Shown here in pieces: positions 62,501 through 64,000 of a DNA stretch of 64,000 nt. The position numbers and the translations under genes were made by a program. This DNA comes from Thiobacillus sp. GTDB lineage: Bacteria; Pseudomonadota; Gammaproteobacteria; Burkholderiales; Thiobacillaceae. The notes under the pieces are model-generated. The model was not told the origin of the DNA, searched no databases, and worked only from the letters and a program-made list of their open reading frames with translations. How positions within the stretch are numbered: position 1 is the stretch's first letter; every line of letters starts with the position of its first letter. The stretch spans positions 186,001 to 250,000 of the forward strand of contig JACKLQ010000003.1 of the NCBI GenBank assembly GCA_024235835.1, in the 5' to 3' direction.

Positions 62501-62800
62501 ATGAACAAATCCGAACTCATCGAAGCCGTCGCCAGCAAGACCGAGATGACCAAGGTGGCGGCCGGGCGGGCCGTGGAGGTGGTGCTGGACACCATCGCTG
62601 AGGCCGTAGCCAAGGGCGACTCGGTTTCCGTGATCGGCTTCGGCTCTTTCGAGTCCCGCAAGCGCGCCGCCCGCTCTGTCAAGAATCCGCGCACCGGCGA
62701 GGTCCTCAAGATCGCCGCAACCACCGTGCCTGCTTTCAAGCCCAGCAAGGCTTTCAAGGACCGGGTGGCCGCCGGCAAGAAAGGCGGCAAGAAAAAGTAA
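62501..62800 (+). CDS. HU-family DNA-binding protein
   Basis: The 99 residues begin MNKSELIEAVASKTEMTKVAAGRAVEVVLDTI. The beta-arm contains GFGSFESRKRAARSVKNPRTGE with the conserved RNPxTG variant KNPRTG. The Lys-rich tail ends KKGGKKK. GGAGG lies 7 nt upstream. It may aid integrase complexes or act in element silencing. It could also be a host HU gene trapped here. Confidence 0.93.
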   Translation: MNKSELIEAVASKTEMTKVAAGRAVEVVLDTIAEAVAKGDSVSVIGFGSFESRKRAARSVKNPRTGEVLKIAATTVPAFKPSKAFKDRVAAGKKGGKKK

Positions 62801-62806
62801 TTCCCA

Positions 62807-62826
62807 GGTGTCCGGGTGTGGACACC
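62807..62826 (+). terminator. Hairpin after the HU gene
   Basis: GGTGTCC/GGACACC with a 6-nt loop, 6 bp past the stop, without a T-run. Confidence 0.45.
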
Positions 62827-62947
62827 ACCACAAGGAATTGACAACACCGGGGCGGCGAATCCGGCGCAACCCTGGTAGAACAGTGATCGCGCCAGGCAGA
62901 CCGATTCCGAGCTCCAGCCGGCGCGCCAGAACCAGGGAGAGCAGCCG

Positions 62948-63523
62948 ATGGACTCGTCAATCGGACCAGATTACGTCTTCTGGTCCAAGCTCGATGCGTG
63001 GAGCCATCGCGACGCCGCCTTACTGCTGTGCGGGTTGGATCCGGATCGTGTCCGGGGTTCTGGCATCCGTCTGGATGGCCGGGAGTTGCCGCCCGAATTC
63101 ATCGAGGCGGCCAAGATCTACCGCATCCTCAAGAGTGCCACCGATGCGGGTCCGCATGGCGTCCACCCCTTCACCGTCATCGAGCACGCCCTGGGCAAGG
63201 GGTTGCCCCTGCCCGGTCCCTTGCTGGAAGCAGTACGCGAACGTTTCCGTCTGGAACGCAAGCGCGCCGGGCGGGATCTCGAGGACACCCTGGGCGAAGC
63301 GGACGAGGCCGCCCCCCACCCACGCAGCAAGCAGTTCCTGCTTCGCCTGATCTATGTCCTGGCCACCCAGGGATATGGCCTCAAACTGGATATGCCCTAC
63401 AACGATGCCAGCGACATCGCTGACGACGCCGAGCGGCTGGGCCTGGCGCTGGACCGGGGCACCATCGCGAATTACCTGAGTGAGGCGCGGCAACAGGCGG
63501 AAGTCCTGGGCCTGGTTGCATAG
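62948..63523 (+). CDS. Element-encoded protein of unknown function
   Basis: Soluble 191-residue protein beginning MDSSIGPDYVFWSKLDAWSHRDAALLLCGLDPD, a pattern seen in small accessory proteins of integrative elements. The charged middle (ERFRLERKRAGRDLEDTLGEADE) and a C-terminal helical part (GTIANYLSEARQQAEVLG) may be an HTH-like fold. I cannot name a family. Confidence 0.75.
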   Translation: MDSSIGPDYVFWSKLDAWSHRDAALLLCGLDPDRVRGSGIRLDGRELPPEFIEAAKIYRILKSATDAGPHGVHPFTVIEHALGKGLPLPGPLLEAVRERFRLERKRAGRDLEDTLGEADEAAPHPRSKQFLLRLIYVLATQGYGLKLDMPYNDASDIADDAERLGLALDRGTIANYLSEARQQAEVLGLVA

Positions 63524-63844
63524 CGACCAATCCTCACGCCATGGCCTGCGTTCAGGCCGCCAGGTGGTTTGATCCCACCCCACCCCGTACTACCGTGCCG
63601 CACGCCGCCCAACGGCGATTACTCCCGACGCACGTCCCCTGTCGCAGTTCTCCGTAGCTGCACGACGTGCAATGACCGTCACCGGTCGTGCCGAAATTTC
63701 CCTTATTTATCAATGATGACCATCCGTTGAACTGACTGTTCGCCTTGACCGGATGCCTGCCATCCGCAGCGGACACAGCAAGGAAGTTCTTCCTTATCGT
63801 CTCTCCCATGCGTGGATGCGCTGGGCAATAACCGGAGGTCAAAC
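63524..63844. other. Intergenic, nothing recognised
   Basis: About 320 bp without a supported gene, RNA or clear promoter. Short AT-rich stretches occur around 63700-63720. Confidence 0.5.
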
Positions 63845-64000
63845 ATGTCTCAATCGGCAGCAAATCAACCCGAACCCCACCCGATCCTGGCGAGCCTAAT
63901 GCGTTCGGATCTGCTCACCACCGAACAGGCGGCCGCCTACCTGGGCCTCAACCCTCGCACCCTGGAGGTGTGGCGGTGTACCAAGCGGCATGAGATCCCC
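63845..64000 (+). CDS. Helix-turn-helix protein (AlpA/MerR-like), cut by the window end
   Basis: The 52 visible codons include LLTTEQAAAYLGLNPRTLEVWRC, a typical excisionase/AlpA-type winged HTH used for excision or island regulation. A GGAGG site lies upstream of the ATG. The C-terminus is outside the window. Confidence 0.8.
   Translation, partial: MSQSAANQPEPHPILASLMRSDLLTTEQAAAYLGLNPRTLEVWRCTKRHEIP

Larger units (their letters stand above)
60606..64000. mobile_element. Left edge of an integrative element in tRNA-Arg
   Basis: The tRNA 3' fragment, phased repeats, P4-type integrase, HU-like protein, a hypothetical gene and an HTH protein. The 3' fragment points left, so the element should extend rightward past the window to an intact tRNA-Arg. 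Its cargo is not visible. Confidence 0.75.

Overview
The window looks like the chromosome of a GC-rich betaproteobacterium, of Rhodocyclales or Nitrosomonadales type. The evidence is the layout of the tol-pal, ruv and macromolecular-synthesis operons, the set of PEP-CTERM surface proteins, a YeeE/YedE sulfur transporter and the codon usage. This placement is inference from gene content and no database search was run. Most of the window is core genome. Two integrated elements and one accessory patch interrupt it.

Region by region: 1-2.9 kb is an ilvB-ilvH-ilvC operon on the minus strand, followed by tRNA-Lys, a TlpA-like thioredoxin and a YeeE/YedE transporter. 5.1-18.6 kb is a long minus-strand series: pcm, hpf/raiA, archease, rtcB, yebC, ruvC, a UbiA-family prenyltransferase, ruvA, ruvB, ybgC, tolQ, tolR, tolA, tolB, pal, cpoB, queE, queC. 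Many of these genes overlap by 4 bp. 18.7-26.4 kb on the plus strand holds a HerA-like ATPase, a methyltransferase, a LuxR regulator and five consecutive PEP-CTERM genes. A ParE/RHH toxin-antitoxin pair, folB, plsY, a membrane protein and tsaD follow, then rpsU-yqeY-dnaG-rpoD and a CAU tRNA, probably tRNA-Ile2.

34.8-46.4 kb is a complete-looking filamentous prophage (inovirus) of about 11.5 kb. It is inserted in the 3' half of that tRNA and flanked by perfect 48-bp repeats. It carries a tyrosine integrase, a repressor with repeated operators, an excisionase-like protein, a gene II/X-type Rep, an ssDNA-binding protein, a major coat protein, a pIII/TspB-like attachment protein, a DUF2523-type pVI and a Zot/pI assembly ATPase. 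It has no secretin gene of its own. Unusual cargo includes a ParB-like protein without ParA, two small dockerin-like secreted proteins, and very small membrane peptides overlapping their neighbours. Its three noncoding segments contain about 100-nt elements, each with a closing stem around hairpins with C-GNA-G triloops, all on the same strand. I consider this the most interesting signal in the window.

46.4-54.7 kb returns to core genes: xseB-ispA-dxs, folE2, a glutamine amidotransferase, a GGDEF protein, DoxX and glucokinase. FolE2 makes the GTP-derived precursor used by both the FolB (folate) and QueE/QueC (queuosine) steps found elsewhere in the window. 54.7-60.4 kb is an accessory patch of secreted, lectin/PAN-like, membrane and TPR proteins. 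From 60.6 kb to the window end lies the edge of a second integrative element. It is marked by a 3' fragment of tRNA-Arg(ACG), three phased 9-bp repeats, a P4-type integrase, an HU protein and two further genes.
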